Numbered from the stretch's first letter, positions 48,755 through 59,038 are shown. The stretch is 64,000 bases of DNA from Gammaproteobacteria bacterium (GCA_018819205.1 JAHJQE010000011.1:47978-111977); one strand, 5' to 3'. Notes: generated by a model not told the origin, from the letters alone. Made by a program: numbers and translations.

Positions 48755-50366
48755 AGCTGACGCGCTCGTAATCCACGCCGCGCTCCACACTTATCCCGAG
48801 CTTGACCTTCATCTTGCTGCGGTCCGCAAGCGTCAGCTCGACTTCGCGTCCCGGCTGGAACCAGTTGCGCGGCATCACCAGACTGGCCGGGATGCGCAGC
48901 TTTTCCATGGCCGGTAACATCAGGCAGGGAGCGGATCCTGACTGCAACATGGTTTGCGATGATTCTGCTGCATTGGCGATGGCGGCTTGCGGCTGGCCGG
49001 GCAGATAATGCACGGTCACATACAGCTGGCCGCTGTGAGTCACCTCGATGCGGTCAATCACCCCTGCTTTGTGCACGGGGGAATCCAGTGAGAAGATACT
49101 GATGATATGGTGTGCTGCCATGCGGTCGCCTGCCGGAGAATTCCTCAGCAGGCGACCTCGAAGCAGTGAGTTTTCTTCCACCAGCCACTCCTCAGGCAGG
49201 AAGCCCAGTTCCTTCAGGCTGTGTTGTCCGGTCTCGTCCAGCACGCGGCCGAAGGTGGCGATCTGTGCCTGAGCGTCCTTCATGGCCTTGCTCAGATCCT
49301 TAACGGGCTTGAACGGCTTGCCTGCGATGTGGGAGTAGATCTTTTCCAGGCCGACACACATATTTACCGAACTCGTTTCGCGCGGCATCTCCACCAGAGT
49401 GTCCTGCCTGGCCTCGCACCAGCACTGGTGCAGTTTTCCCAGCAGGTCGATACATTCCTTGCCAGGCATCTCAGTCGCCAGGTCCACTTTCTTCGGCGCC
49501 TGTCCTTGCTGCAACAGGATAGTCTTGATGCGGATCTGCTTCGATAGCGGCACCATCGGCATGCAGCGCATGCTGGCCGATGCGCGCGCATGGCTGGCGG
49601 ATTGCAATCCGCGATAGCCTTCCAGATCTACCACCAGCGGCGGCGCGTCTTCCTTGGTGGCGGTGCAGCGCGGCAGCAAGGAAAGTGTATCTGCCCACAA
49701 CAACAGCCAGTGTTCCGCTGTGTGTCGCTGCTCGCGAGTCAGGCCGAGCAATCGGGCGCGGTGCATCAGCAGGGTGGTCAGATACAGCGTCTGGCAACTG
49801 AGCGGATACCCGTTGCGAAAACGCTCATCCTTCACCGTCTCATTCTGTATGCCGGAGGACTCGATGTTCAGATAAAGAGAATGGAATTGCCGCCATGTTG
49901 CACGATCCGGCTCATATCCGGCGCGGGTGAATTCGGTGATCTGCTGCATGCCGTAATACAGACTGCGCTGCCACAACATGGCACGTCGTTTTGCCATGTG
50001 CGCATCGCCGGCTTCCGCACTTTGCAGGCAGCGCAGATAACCGTTCGCCATGGCTTGCCACAGGCTGCACAGCGCAGTCAGCAACAGGTATTCGTCATCT
50101 GTGAGTGGGAGGGGTTTGCCGACGAGTCGCTTGGCAAAGTCGCTTTGCAGTTGAGAGACGGGGTCGCGTAACATCTCGAGGATATTGAGGCGCACCTCAG
50201 CCTTCATCGCGTAGCGATTCAATTCATCTATCTGTTTGCGCAGATTGCCCTGCGCCATGCCGATGTTGGTCAGTTGCAACTGGCTCAACCACTTCGTGCA
50301 ACCTTCGACATCATGGAATGCCGGTTTTGCCAGGTCGTCAGTCGGTTCCAGTGACAGCATGCTCAC
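48741..50366 (-). CDS. Unrecognised 541-residue cytoplasmic protein
   Basis: I do not recognise a family. There is no signal peptide or membrane segment. The N-terminal half is mainly helical (for example GCTKWLSQLQLTNIGMAQGN, DPVSQLQSDFAKRLVGKPLPL), and the C-terminal 150 residues look beta-rich (IDRIEVTHSGQLYVTVHYLPG, FQPGREVELTLADRSKMKVKLG). The C-terminus has the general style of a PilZ-like barrel, but the RxxxR and DxSxxG motifs for c-di-GMP are not seen, so that remains a guess. It is six bases downstream of the FAD/Fe-S oxidoreductase gene and convergent with the GGDEF-EAL gene. Confidence 0.75.
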   Translation of the reverse strand: MSMLSLEPTDDLAKPAFHDVEGCTKWLSQLQLTNIGMAQGNLRKQIDELNRYAMKAEVRLNILEMLRDPVSQLQSDFAKRLVGKPLPLTDDEYLLLTALCSLWQAMANGYLRCLQSAEAGDAHMAKRRAMLWQRSLYYGMQQITEFTRAGYEPDRATWRQFHSLYLNIESSGIQNETVKDERFRNGYPLSCQTLYLTTLLMHRARLLGLTREQRHTAEHWLLLWADTLSLLPRCTATKEDAPPLVVDLEGYRGLQSASHARASASMRCMPMVPLSKQIRIKTILLQQGQAPKKVDLATEMPGKECIDLLGKLHQCWCEARQDTLVEMPRETSSVNMCVGLEKIYSHIAGKPFKPVKDLSKAMKDAQAQIATFGRVLDETGQHSLKELGFLPEEWLVEENSLLRGRLLRNSPAGDRMAAHHIISIFSLDSPVHKAGVIDRIEVTHSGQLYVTVHYLPGQPQAAIANAAESSQTMLQSGSAPCLMLPAMEKLRIPASLVMPRNWFQPGREVELTLADRSKMKVKLGISVERGVDYERVSFKPA

Positions 50367-50371
50367 CCTTT

Positions 50372-53300
50372 CTATAGCAACACGCGTTCGATACCGCCTT
50401 CGTTGGCCAGCATCACGTATTCCGCCTGCCAGTTCTCGCCCAGCAAATGTTTGGCCATTTCCACCACGATGTAATCGGCATCCGCATTCACGTCATCAGT
50501 ATAGCGCGACAGACCCTGCTGGCAGGCGGGGCATGAGGTCAGTATCTTCACTTCGCCATCGTAGCCATCGGCGCGCAAAGCATCGCTGCCTTTGCGCAAT
50601 TCTTCTTCCTTGCGGAAGCGCACCTGCGTCGCGATGTGCGGCAGCGAGACGCCGAAGGAGCCGGCCTCGCCGCAGCAACGGTCGTTCAGCGGCACGTCGG
50701 TCGCCATCAGTGTCTTCACTACGTCCAGCGACTTGTGCGTCTTCATCGGTGTGTGACAGGGTTCGTGATACATGTAGCGCACGCCGGTCGCCTGATCCAG
50801 CTTCACACCTTTCTCCAGCAGATATTCGTGGATGTCGAGCAGCCGACAACCGGGGAATATCTTGTCGAACTGGTATTGCAGCAGCTGGTCCATGCACGTG
50901 CCGCAGGACACGATCACGGTCTTAATGTCCAGATAGTTCAGCGTGTTCGCCACGCGGTGGAACAGCACGCGGTTGTCGGTGGTGATCTGGCTGCCTTTGT
51001 CTGCATGGCCAGAGGCGGTCTGGGGATAGCCACAGCACAGGTAGCCGGGCGGCAGCACGGTGATCGTGCCCAAGTTATAGAGCATGGCTTGCGTCGCCAG
51101 TCCCACTTGCGAGAACAAGCGCTCGGAACCGCAGCCGGGGAAATAGAACACCGCCTCCGATTCTTCGTTCAGCGTGCGCGGATTGCGGATCACCGGCACC
51201 ACGGTGTCGTCCTCGATGTCGAGCAGTGCGCGCGCGGTCTTCTTCGGCAGGCCACCCGGCATCGGCTTGTTGATGAAGTGGATCACCTGTGCCTTCAGCG
51301 CTGGCTTGCCCACTGTTGCCGGCGGATGCTGCGTCTGTCCATTGAGCAGGCCGAACTGTTTGGCCAGGCGGTGCGCCCAGCGCTGTCCCTTATAGGCCCA
51401 TTCGATCATCACCTTGCGCACCAGCTTGATGGTCGACGGGTCCGATGCGTTGAGGAACAGCATCGATGTCGCCGTGACCGGGTTGAATTTCTTTTGCCCC
51501 TGCTTGCGCAGGAAGTTGCGCATCGAGACCGATACGTCACCGAAATCGATGTCGACCGGGCAGGGCTTCTCGCAGCGGTGGCACACGGTGCAATGGTCGG
51601 CCACATCGTTGAACTCGTCGAAGTGGCGGATGGAGACACCGCGCCGTGTCTGCTCTTCATACAGGAATGCCTCGATCAGCAGCGAGGTGGCAAGGATCTT
51701 GTTGCGTGGCGAATACAGCAGGTTGGCGCGTGGCACATGCGTGGTGCACACCGGCTTGCACTTGCCGCAACGCAGGCAGTCCTTGATCGAATCGGAGATG
51801 TCGCCCAGTTCGCTCTTCTCAAGGATCAGGCTCTCCAGTTCCATGAGGTTGAAGCTGGGGGTGTAGGCGCGTTCCAGATTGCTGCCCGGCATCAGTTTGC
51901 CGCGGTTGAAGCGACCGTCCGGATCGACCTTGTGCTTGTAGGCGATGAACGGTGCGATCTCTTTTTCATCGAGGAAGTCGAATTTGGTGATGCCGATGCC
52001 ATGCTCGCCCGAGATCACGCCGCCGAGATCCTTGGCCAGTTGCATGATGCGATCCACCGCGCCGTTCGCCTGTTGCAGCATGGCGTAGTCGTCGGAGTTG
52101 ACCGGGATGTTGGTGTGCACGTTGCCGTCGCCGGCATGCATGTGCAGCGCGACGAACACGCGGCTCTTCAGCACTTGCTGGTGGATGGCAGAACATTGCT
52201 CCAGAATGAGCTGGTAAGTGCCGCCGCTGAAGATCTGGCGCAGCGGCTCGCGCAACTCGCGCTTCCAGGAGGCACGCAGCAGATGGCGCTGTATCGCATC
52301 GAACACGGTGACAGCGTCCTCTTTGTTTTCCGGTGCGAACGGGCACTCACTCAGTGGCGCATCCAGATGTTGCATCAGCCAGTTCCAGCGAGTGCGAATT
52401 TCGGTCAGTAGCTTGTGCGCGGCCTGCGGACGCTCGCCCAGCAGTTCGGCATCGCCCAGTTGCGCGTCGTCCTGATAGTGCAGCGGCAATTCGCAGGCGA
52501 AGAATTCGTCCAGTGCATCCAGCAGTTTGAGTTTGTTCTGCAGCGACAGCTCGATGTTGATGCGCTCCACGCCGTCGCAATAGTCGCCCATACGCGGCAA
52601 CGGGATCACCACGTCTTCGTTGATCTTGAACGCGTTGGTGTGTTTGGCGATGGCTGCGGTACGTGCGCGGTCCAGCCAGAACTTCTTGCGCGCTTCGGCC
52701 GAGACCGCGATGAAGCCTTCACCGTGGCGCAGGTTGGCCAGTCGCACGATCTCGGACGCCGCGGCACCGGCGGCGGCCTCGTCGTCGCTCACCACGTCAG
52801 CGATCAGCACCATCTTCGGGCGCGTGCCGCGCTTGGATTTGGTGGCGTAGCCGACCGCCTTCAGATAGCGCTCGTCCAGATGCTCCAGACCAGCCAGCAG
52901 CACTTGCTTGTCGGCACGGTTGTCGAGCAGGGTGGTGATTTCGACGATGGCGGGCACGGCTTCGCGCACCTGGCCGAAGAACTCCAGGCATACGGTGCGT
53001 GTGTGTTGATGTGCACGGTGCAGCACGAAGCGCGCCGAGGTGATGATGCCGTCGCAGCCTTCCTTCTGGATGCCGGGCAGGCCGGACAGGAACTTGTCGG
53101 TCACGTCCTTGCCCAGTCCGGTCTTGCGGAAAGCGCTGCCCGGGATGGTCAGTGTCTCCGGTTGGCCACCGAGCGGTTTGTCATGGCGGTCGTAGCGGCT
53201 GATGCGGAAGGTCGCATGCTCAGCGTCGTGGATCTTGCCGAAGTTGTGGTCCATGCGTTCGACCAGCATCCAGCGCCCGTCCGGCGCCACCATCTTCCAA

Positions 53301-54190
53301 GACACCAGGTTGTCCAGCGCGGTGCCCCACAGCACGGCTTTCTTGCCGCCCGCGTTCATGGCCACGTTGCCGCCTATGCACGAGGCGTCCGCCGAGGTCG
53401 GGTCGACCGCGAACACCAGATCGGCCGCCTCGGCCGCTTCCATCACACGACGCGTCACCACGCCGGCACCGCAATGGATGGTGGCATACGGTTCGCTGTG
53501 GCCGGGCAACACCATGGGTTCCACCGCCGAGATCGCATCCAGCTTCTCGGTGTTGATCACCACGGAATATTTGTCCAGCGGCACGGCGCCGCCGGTGTAA
53601 CCGGTACCGCCGCCGCGCGGGATGATGGTCAGGCCCAGCTCGATGCAGGCGCGCACCAGCGGCGCGATCTCTTCTTCGTTGTCCGGTGCCAGCACCACGA
53701 ACGGGTATTCCACGCGCCAGTCGGTGGCATCGGTGACATGCGAGACGCGTGCCAGTCCGTCAAACTGTATGTTGTCGCGCCGGGTGATGCGGGAGAGTGC
53801 GCGCAGCGTACGTTTGCGCAGCTTGAGCGTGCTCTCGAAATCCTCGGCGAAACTTTCGACGGCAGCGCTGGTGAGTTCGAGCAGGCGCTTCACCACCTCG
53901 TTATTCTGACGGCGCGCTTCGATGGCGTTCAGGCGGTGATGCAATGCGCCGATCAGGGCACGGCGGCGCTTGCGGTTGGAGAGCAGGTCGTCTTCCAGGT
54001 AGGGGTTGCGCGTCAGGACCCAGATGTCGCCCAACACTTCGTACAGCATCTGCGCCGAGCGTCCGGTGCGGCGTTCCGCACGCAGGGTGTTGATGATCTC
54101 CCAGGCTTCGTCGCCGAGCAGGCGCAGCACGATCTCACGGTCGGAGAAGGAGGTGTAGTTGTAGGGTATTTCACGTAAACGCGCGTTCAT
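50372..54190 (-). CDS. Large FAD-linked oxidase / Fe-S (CCG domain) oxidoreductase with DUF3683
   Basis: The 1272-residue protein joins several modules: a DUF3683 N-terminus (about 1-130), an FAD_binding_4 domain (about 160-330, [17 protein letters not shown]), an FAD-oxidase C domain with [15 protein letters not shown], two 4Fe-4S motifs ([11 protein letters not shown] and [12 protein letters not shown], near 800-900) and CCG domains ([36 protein letters not shown]). This is the architecture of D-2-hydroxyacid dehydrogenases that pass electrons to a quinone-linked Fe-S module; D-lactate or glycolate are plausible substrates but not shown. It is cytoplasmic by sequence. Confidence 0.9.
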   Translation of the reverse strand: MNARLREIPYNYTSFSDREIVLRLLGDEAWEIINTLRAERRTGRSAQMLYEVLGDIWVLTRNPYLEDDLLSNRKRRRALIGALHHRLNAIEARRQNNEVVKRLLELTSAAVESFAEDFESTLKLRKRTLRALSRITRRDNIQFDGLARVSHVTDATDWRVEYPFVVLAPDNEEEIAPLVRACIELGLTIIPRGGGTGYTGGAVPLDKYSVVINTEKLDAISAVEPMVLPGHSEPYATIHCGAGVVTRRVMEAAEAADLVFAVDPTSADASCIGGNVAMNAGGKKAVLWGTALDNLVSWKMVAPDGRWMLVERMDHNFGKIHDAEHATFRISRYDRHDKPLGGQPETLTIPGSAFRKTGLGKDVTDKFLSGLPGIQKEGCDGIITSARFVLHRAHQHTRTVCLEFFGQVREAVPAIVEITTLLDNRADKQVLLAGLEHLDERYLKAVGYATKSKRGTRPKMVLIADVVSDDEAAAGAAASEIVRLANLRHGEGFIAVSAEARKKFWLDRARTAAIAKHTNAFKINEDVVIPLPRMGDYCDGVERINIELSLQNKLKLLDALDEFFACELPLHYQDDAQLGDAELLGERPQAAHKLLTEIRTRWNWLMQHLDAPLSECPFAPENKEDAVTVFDAIQRHLLRASWKRELREPLRQIFSGGTYQLILEQCSAIHQQVLKSRVFVALHMHAGDGNVHTNIPVNSDDYAMLQQANGAVDRIMQLAKDLGGVISGEHGIGITKFDFLDEKEIAPFIAYKHKVDPDGRFNRGKLMPGSNLERAYTPSFNLMELESLILEKSELGDISDSIKDCLRCGKCKPVCTTHVPRANLLYSPRNKILATSLLIEAFLYEEQTRRGVSIRHFDEFNDVADHCTVCHRCEKPCPVDIDFGDVSVSMRNFLRKQGQKKFNPVTATSMLFLNASDPSTIKLVRKVMIEWAYKGQRWAHRLAKQFGLLNGQTQHPPATVGKPALKAQVIHFINKPMPGGLPKKTARALLDIEDDTVVPVIRNPRTLNEESEAVFYFPGCGSERLFSQVGLATQAMLYNLGTITVLPPGYLCCGYPQTASGHADKGSQITTDNRVLFHRVANTLNYLDIKTVIVSCGTCMDQLLQYQFDKIFPGCRLLDIHEYLLEKGVKLDQATGVRYMYHEPCHTPMKTHKSLDVVKTLMATDVPLNDRCCGEAGSFGVSLPHIATQVRFRKEEELRKGSDALRADGYDGEVKILTSCPACQQGLSRYTDDVNADADYIVVEMAKHLLGENWQAEYVMLANEGGIERVLL

Positions 54191-54280
54191 GCAGGTAAGC
54201 CCCTGTTACAAGGCGCGCATTCTACCCGAATGCGCCCTCATACTCGACCCCGATGCGCATAAGGCGTTAGCATCCATGGC

Positions 54281-54823
54281 ATGGAATCCACACCTGAAAC
54301 GACCCGGCGTCTGTTCTTCGCCCTGTGGCCCGATGAGGCGGAACAGGCTGCACTGGCAGACTGGCAAGCCCCCCTCCGGAAATGCTGCAGGGGTAAGGCG
54401 ATGCGCACCGACACCCTGCATTGCACACTGGTCTTTCTGGGGCAGGTCGCTGAACAACGTCTGGAAGCCTTGCTGCTGGCGGCACAGGAAGCGACGTTCC
54501 GCCCGTTTGAGTTCGAGCTGGGCGTCGCGCATTACTGGGGGCATAACCATATCGTCTATGCAGCGCCGAAGGACACACCGCCCGAACTCTCCGAGCTGGT
54601 CACCTCCTTGCAGGACATCCTGCGCGCGCACCGCTTCCGCTTCGAGGAGCGGCCCTACAAGCCGCATGTCACGCTGCTGCGTCATGCCAACTGGACGGAT
54701 GCAGCGCTTCCGTCCATGCCGTCCGTGCGCTTGCGCTGCCGTGAATTCGTGCTGGTGCAGTCGCTGAGCGATGCAGAGGGCGCGCGTTATGAAGTGCTGT
54801 GCCGCTTCGGCGGGCAGGCATAG
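54281..54823 (+). CDS. thpR: RNA 2',3'-cyclic phosphodiesterase ThpR (LigT)
   Basis: This 180-residue 2H phosphoesterase opens 2',3'-cyclic phosphates on RNA ends. The two HxTL-type motifs are present: LHCTLVFLG near residue 47 and KPHVTLLRH near residue 128. RRLFFALWPDE at the N-terminus is a family hallmark. It is divergent from the large oxidoreductase; the 90-base gap contains a TAGAAT -10 candidate on the - strand (54219-54224) without a good -35. Confidence 0.93.
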   Translation: MESTPETTRRLFFALWPDEAEQAALADWQAPLRKCCRGKAMRTDTLHCTLVFLGQVAEQRLEALLLAAQEATFRPFEFELGVAHYWGHNHIVYAAPKDTPPELSELVTSLQDILRAHRFRFEERPYKPHVTLLRHANWTDAALPSMPSVRLRCREFVLVQSLSDAEGARYEVLCRFGGQA

Positions 54824-54850
54824 AATGCCGCATACATCCGGGGGAGATAC

Positions 54851-55810
54851 ATGCTCAACGCATTCACGCTGAACAACGGTCATCTGGAACGCCTGACCTT
54901 CGAAGTGACAGACGACCTCGCCTCGTCCGCCATCGTCTGGATCGACCTGTATGCGGCCAGCGAAGCGGAAGTGGCGCAAGTGGAACGGTCTTTCGATCTG
55001 CGCTTGCCCAGCCCGGAACATCTGCGCGATATCGAGGCCAGCGCGCGCTTCTACGAGCATGACGGCAAGCTGCACTTGCGTTCCGATTATCTGTCCGGCA
55101 CAGAGAGTCACGCGCACAGCGTGGCGGTGGCCTTCGTGCTGGCCGGTGAGACACTGATCAGCATCCACGACGAAGACCTGCCTATCTTCAGGTTATTGCG
55201 CATCCGTCTGCATGCGGAATCCGGTCCGATAGAGAACAGTCGCGACGTGCTGATCGACCTGTACGGCATGGATGTGGAGTTCTCGGCCGATGCGCTGGAG
55301 GAGGTGTATGCCGACCTGGGGCGGGTGAGTCAAAGCGTGCTGAACGAGACGCTGAGCGACAAGCAGGCGCGCGATTCGCTGGCCGAGATCGCTCATGCCG
55401 AGCACGTCAACGGGCGCATCCGGCGCAATGTGATGGACACACAACGCGCACTCTCCTTCATGGTACGCACCAAGTCGCTGAGTCCGTCGCAGGTCGAAGA
55501 GGTGAAGCAGATCCAGCAGAACATCGAATCACTGGACGGCCATACCGCCTTCCTGTTCGACAAGATCAACTTCCTGATGGATGCCGTCATCGGCTTCATC
55601 AACATCAACCAGAACCGCGTCGTGAAACTGTTCTCGGTGGTGTCGGTGGCCTTGCTGCCACCCACGCTGATCGCCTCCATCTACGGCATGAATTTCCAGT
55701 TCATGCCGGAATTGCACTGGCAGCTGGGTTACCCTTTCGCGCTGCTGCTGATGGTGCTCACGGTCGGTGCGCCCTTGTTGTTCTTCTGGCGTAAAGGCTG
55801 GTTGCGTTAG
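54851..55810 (+). CDS. corA: CorA-type magnesium transporter
   Basis: The 319-residue protein is a CorA-family divalent-cation channel. After a cytoplasmic domain of about 255 residues, two C-terminal membrane helices are visible, the first ending in the pore signature YGMNFQFMPELHW. The overall length and GMN motif support magnesium uptake; cobalt or nickel transport is possible. It lies 27 bases after thpR with a GGGGGAG site and three bases before the next gene. Confidence 0.95.
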   Translation: MLNAFTLNNGHLERLTFEVTDDLASSAIVWIDLYAASEAEVAQVERSFDLRLPSPEHLRDIEASARFYEHDGKLHLRSDYLSGTESHAHSVAVAFVLAGETLISIHDEDLPIFRLLRIRLHAESGPIENSRDVLIDLYGMDVEFSADALEEVYADLGRVSQSVLNETLSDKQARDSLAEIAHAEHVNGRIRRNVMDTQRALSFMVRTKSLSPSQVEEVKQIQQNIESLDGHTAFLFDKINFLMDAVIGFININQNRVVKLFSVVSVALLPPTLIASIYGMNFQFMPELHWQLGYPFALLLMVLTVGAPLLFFWRKGWLR

Positions 55811-55812
55811 GC

Positions 55813-56241
55813 ATGCGCATATGGTCGCTGCACCCGCAACATCTGGATGGCAAGGGGCTGGTCGCCTTGTGGCGCGAGACCTTGTTGGCGCAGAAGGTGT
55901 TACGCGGCGAGACCAAAGGTTATCGCCATCACCCGCAACTGCAGCGTTTTCGCACACATCCTGAGCCACTGGCCGCCATCGCCGAATATCTGCGTGCAGT
56001 GCAACGCGAAGCCGAACGGCGTGGCTATAGCTTCGATGCCGGCAAGATCGGCCCGCAGACCACACGCAGGAAGATCACAGTCACGCGGGGACAGGTCGCA
56101 TACGAGCTGGCGCATCTGCGCAACAAGTTGCAGGTGCGCGACGCGCAAGCATGGGCGCGCTTGCGGAGGTTCGAGCAGCCGATGCTGCACCCACTGTTCA
56201 GGGCGGTAGCAGGGGAAGTGGAAGCGTGGGAGGTCGTCTAG
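55813..56241 (+). CDS. Pyrimidine dimer DNA glycosylase family protein
   Basis: This 142-residue protein resembles the Pyr_excise family (endonuclease V of phage T4 type). MRIWSLHPQHLDGKGLVALWRE, quoted only as MRIWSLHPQHLDGKGL, and GYRHHPQLQRF are the characteristic N-terminal segments. T4 endonuclease V uses its N-terminal threonine after Met removal; here residue 2 is Arg, so the catalytic mechanism may differ or the activity may be absent. It lies two bases after corA and ends overlapping the convergent tcdA gene. Confidence 0.78.
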   Translation: MRIWSLHPQHLDGKGLVALWRETLLAQKVLRGETKGYRHHPQLQRFRTHPEPLAAIAEYLRAVQREAERRGYSFDAGKIGPQTTRRKITVTRGQVAYELAHLRNKLQVRDAQAWARLRRFEQPMLHPLFRAVAGEVEAWEVV

Positions 56242-57008
56242 GCTTGCGCAGCCAGTAGCTTGTCGATGCACCAGCCCGCCGCCGCAAATCCCATGCTGGC
56301 CGTCACCGTCACCGCCGAACCGTAACCCGAGCAACTCAAGTCGGCAGTCGAGCAAGCCGCGCCGCGTTGCGACGGTTCTTCCAAGTAGATACACGTCACG
56401 CCGAACTTGCCGTTGCTGCGCGGATGGATGTTGAAATCCTTTTTCAGCATGGTGCGGATGCGTGCCAGCAGTGCATCGTGGGTGGTGCGTGCCAGATCGT
56501 CGCGGCGCAACTTCAGCGCATCGCGCTTGCCGCCCGCCGCGCCGCACACGACGAGTTTCATCTTGTTGAAACGCGCATGCACGATCAGCGCCGCCTTAAC
56601 TTTCGCCTCGTCACAGGCATCGATAACCGCATCGAAGCAGTCGGCTGGCAGTAGCTGCATCATGTTATCTTCGGTCAAAAAATCATCCACCACCGTCACC
56701 CGGCATGCTGGATTGATGTCGGCGATGCGTGCCTTGAGCGCCTCGGTCTTGGCCATACCCAGTGTGCTGTCCAGCGCCTGGATCTGCCGGTTCATGTTCG
56801 ACACGGCCACATGGTCGAAGTCGATCAGCGTGAGGTTGCCGATTCCGCTGCGCGCCAGTGCCTCCACCGCCCAGGAACCCACCCCACCCACGCCGATCAC
56901 GGCCACGCGCGCCTTGTGCAAGGTCAAGCGCGCGCCGTCGCCGTACAGGCGGTCGAGTCCGCCGAAGCGGCGTTCGTGATGGTCGTCGAGGGGGTGGCGA
57001 TGCGGCAT
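56238..57008 (-). CDS. tcdA: tRNA threonylcarbamoyladenosine dehydratase TcdA (CsdL)
   Basis: TcdA is an E1-like ATP-dependent enzyme that cyclises t6A at position 37 of ANN-decoding tRNAs. The nucleotide loop VIGVGGVGSWAVEALARSGIG and the following LIDFDHVAVSNMNRQ are intact, as is the VIDACDEAKVKAALI segment. The N-terminal RRFGGLDRLYG is typical of the family. The 256-residue length is normal. It starts one base before the end of the TatD gene on the same strand. Confidence 0.94.
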   Translation of the reverse strand: MPHRHPLDDHHERRFGGLDRLYGDGARLTLHKARVAVIGVGGVGSWAVEALARSGIGNLTLIDFDHVAVSNMNRQIQALDSTLGMAKTEALKARIADINPACRVTVVDDFLTEDNMMQLLPADCFDAVIDACDEAKVKAALIVHARFNKMKLVVCGAAGGKRDALKLRRDDLARTTHDALLARIRTMLKKDFNIHPRSNGKFGVTCIYLEEPSQRGAACSTADLSCSGYGSAVTVTASMGFAAAGWCIDKLLAAQA

Positions 57009-57009
57009 G

Positions 57010-57786
57010 TCAGTGTGTCACGGGGAGGTCAGGGAGGGCGGAAGATACATTCCCGGTCGTGATGCGCGCAATCTCTTCGATGCGCATGCCGCGCAGATCG
57101 GCCAGCGTTTGCGCGATGCGTGCGATGTATTCCGGTCTGTTCGGCTGTCCGCGCTCCAGGAAGTCGGGCGGGATGTCCGGCGCGTCAGTCTCCAATACGA
57201 TGCTCTCCAGCGGCAAGGTAGCGGCGAGTTCGCGCAGCTTGGTGGCGCGGCTGTATGTCATCGCGCCGCCGAAGCCGAGCTTGAAGCCGAGTTTGATGAA
57301 CTCGTCCGCTTGCTGGCGGCTGCCGTTGAAGGCGTGCGCGATGCCGCCAACCACCTTGTGCTGGCGCAGATGTTTGAGGATCACATCCTGCGCGCGGCGG
57401 ATATGCAGCAGCACCGGCAGGTCGAATTCCTGCGCCAGCTTGAGCTGTTCGATGAAGAAGTGTTCCTGCCGTGCGCGGTCGAAATGGTCGATGAAGAAAT
57501 CCAGCCCGATCTCGCCGATGGCGACAGGGCGATGCTGTTGCAGCAGATCGCGCAGCGCCGTCAGGTCGTCCGGTAGTGCATCGTCGGTGTACATCGGGTG
57601 GATGCCGTAGGCGGGAGAGCAAGACGGAAAACGTTCGCACAATTCGCGTACGGTGGCGAAGTTGCCGCGTGCGACCGATGGCACCACGATGCGGTGCACA
57701 CCGGCATCCAGTGCGGCGAGCACGATGTCGGCCTGTGTGCCGCCGAACTCTTCGGCGTCGAGGTGGCAGTGGGTGTCGATAAACAT
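57010..57786 (-). CDS. TatD family metal-dependent DNase
   Basis: TatD nucleases are metal-dependent TIM-barrel enzymes involved in DNA repair and turnover. The N-terminal metal ligands are in FIDTHCHLD; GEIGLDFF and HAFNGS in the middle and ETDAPDIPP near the C-terminus complete the site. The track start at 57903 would translate through an intergenic repeat (VIPARAGI), so the ATG at 57786 is used, giving 258 residues. The closest paralogue group (YcfH or TatD) cannot be separated with confidence. Confidence 0.93.
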   Translation of the reverse strand: MFIDTHCHLDAEEFGGTQADIVLAALDAGVHRIVVPSVARGNFATVRELCERFPSCSPAYGIHPMYTDDALPDDLTALRDLLQQHRPVAIGEIGLDFFIDHFDRARQEHFFIEQLKLAQEFDLPVLLHIRRAQDVILKHLRQHKVVGGIAHAFNGSRQQADEFIKLGFKLGFGGAMTYSRATKLRELAATLPLESIVLETDAPDIPPDFLERGQPNRPEYIARIAQTLADLRGMRIEEIARITTGNVSSALPDLPVTH

Positions 57787-57790
57787 TTTC

Positions 57791-57866
57791 GTCGTTCCCG
57801 TGAAGGCGGAATCTTTAAAGCATTGTGAACAACCCCGTCGAATTCCCGCACGTGCGGGAATGACGG
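57791..57866. repeat. Inverted pair of ATTCCCGC-type intergenic repeats
   Basis: One copy, GTCGTTCCCGTGAAGGCGGAA, faces a second, cleaner copy containing the 20-bp palindrome ATTCCCGCACGTGCGGGAAT (57842-57861), with about 26 bases between. The cores resemble the GTCATTCCCGC...GCGGGAAT repeats (dRS3-like) that are dispersed in many proteobacterial genomes. They fill the gap between tatD and aroC. Confidence 0.75.
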
Positions 57867-57924
57867 TGTTTTCGGTAAGTGTCGCCATGTTAAACTCGCT
57901 CAATCAATTAAGCGAGATAACACC

Positions 57925-59019
57925 ATGTCTGGAAACACATTCGGCACCCTGTTCACAGTCACCTCCTTCGGCGAATCGCACGGCGCGGCTATCGGCTGCA
58001 TCGTGGACGGTTGCCCTCCCGGCATGGAATTGAGTGAAGAGGACATCCAGATCGACCTCGACCGCCGCAAGCCGGGCACTTCGCGCCACGTCACCCAGCG
58101 CCGCGAATCGGACACGGTGGAGATCCTGTCCGGCGTGTTCGAAGGCAAGACCACCGGCACACCCATCGCTTTGCTGATCCGCAACGAAGACCAGCGCAGC
58201 AAGGACTATGGCAACATCGCCGACACCTTCCGCCCCGGCCACGCCGACTACACCTACTGGCAGAAATACGGCATCCGCGACCATAGAGGCGGCGGCCGTG
58301 CCTCGGCGCGCGAGACGGCTGGCCGCGTGGCGGCGGGTGCGATCGCGAAAAAATGGCTGCACGAGAATTACGGTGTCACCGTGCGCGGTTATCTGGAACA
58401 ACTGGGCGAGATCAAAGTCCCGTTCAAAAGCTGGGCGGAAGTGGTTGAGGTGGGCAACAGCTTCTTCGTCGCCGACGCGAGCTACGTCGGCCAGCTGGAA
58501 GACTACATGGACAACCTGCGCAAATCCGGCGACTCCATCGGTGCCAAACTCGCCGTGGTGGCCGCCAACGTGCCGGTGGGCTGGGGCGAGCCGGTGTTCG
58601 ACCGCATCGACGCGGACATCGCGCATGCACTGATGGGCATCAACGCGGTGAAAGGCGTGGAGATCGGCGACGGCTTCGCCTGCGTAACGCAGAAAGGCAG
58701 CCAGCACGGCGACGAACTCACCCCGCACGGTTTCGCTTCCAATCACGCGGGCGGCATCCTCGGTGGTATCACTACCGGGCAGGACATCATTGCGCGTTAT
58801 GCAATCAAGCCGACTTCCAGCATCCGCATCGAACGCAACTCCATCAACAAGGCGGGGGAGGCGGTGAAGGTCTCTACCGAGGGAAGGCATGATCCTTGTG
58901 TGGGAATCAGGGCTACGCCGATCGCTGAGGCGATGGTGGCGTTGGTGTTGATGGATCATGCATTGCGGCATCGGGCGCAATGTGGGGATGTGGTTTGTGA
59001 GACGGTGAAGCTTCGATAA
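57925..59019 (+). CDS. aroC: Chorismate synthase AroC
   Basis: AroC makes chorismate from 5-enolpyruvylshikimate-3-phosphate using reduced FMN. All three family signatures are visible: [19 protein letters not shown], the [19 protein letters not shown] segment and C-terminal [15 protein letters not shown]. The 364-residue length is standard. A small hairpin (CTCGCT/AGCGAG, 57895-57916) and a possible extended -10 (TGTTAAACT) lie just upstream. Confidence 0.97.
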   Translation: MSGNTFGTLFTVTSFGESHGAAIGCIVDGCPPGMELSEEDIQIDLDRRKPGTSRHVTQRRESDTVEILSGVFEGKTTGTPIALLIRNEDQRSKDYGNIADTFRPGHADYTYWQKYGIRDHRGGGRASARETAGRVAAGAIAKKWLHENYGVTVRGYLEQLGEIKVPFKSWAEVVEVGNSFFVADASYVGQLEDYMDNLRKSGDSIGAKLAVVAANVPVGWGEPVFDRIDADIAHALMGINAVKGVEIGDGFACVTQKGSQHGDELTPHGFASNHAGGILGGITTGQDIIARYAIKPTSSIRIERNSINKAGEAVKVSTEGRHDPCVGIRATPIAEAMVALVLMDHALRHRAQCGDVVCETVKLR

Positions 59020-59038
59020 TCAAGTCAGAACTGACTAA

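Noticed and set aside
50636-52411. 591-codon + strand ORF opposite the same gene
   Set aside because: Same reasons: it mirrors the Fe-S and CCG coding region and has no coherent protein features.
52415-54178. 587-codon + strand ORF opposite the large FAD/Fe-S gene
   Set aside because: It is antisense to a protein with clear FAD and Fe-S motifs and has a His/Gln/Arg-rich composition typical of GC-rich shadow frames. No domain is recognisable.
57787-57903. 39-residue extension of the TatD protein
   Set aside because: It translates the dispersed palindromic repeat (VIPARAGI) and precedes the family start MFIDTHCHLD.
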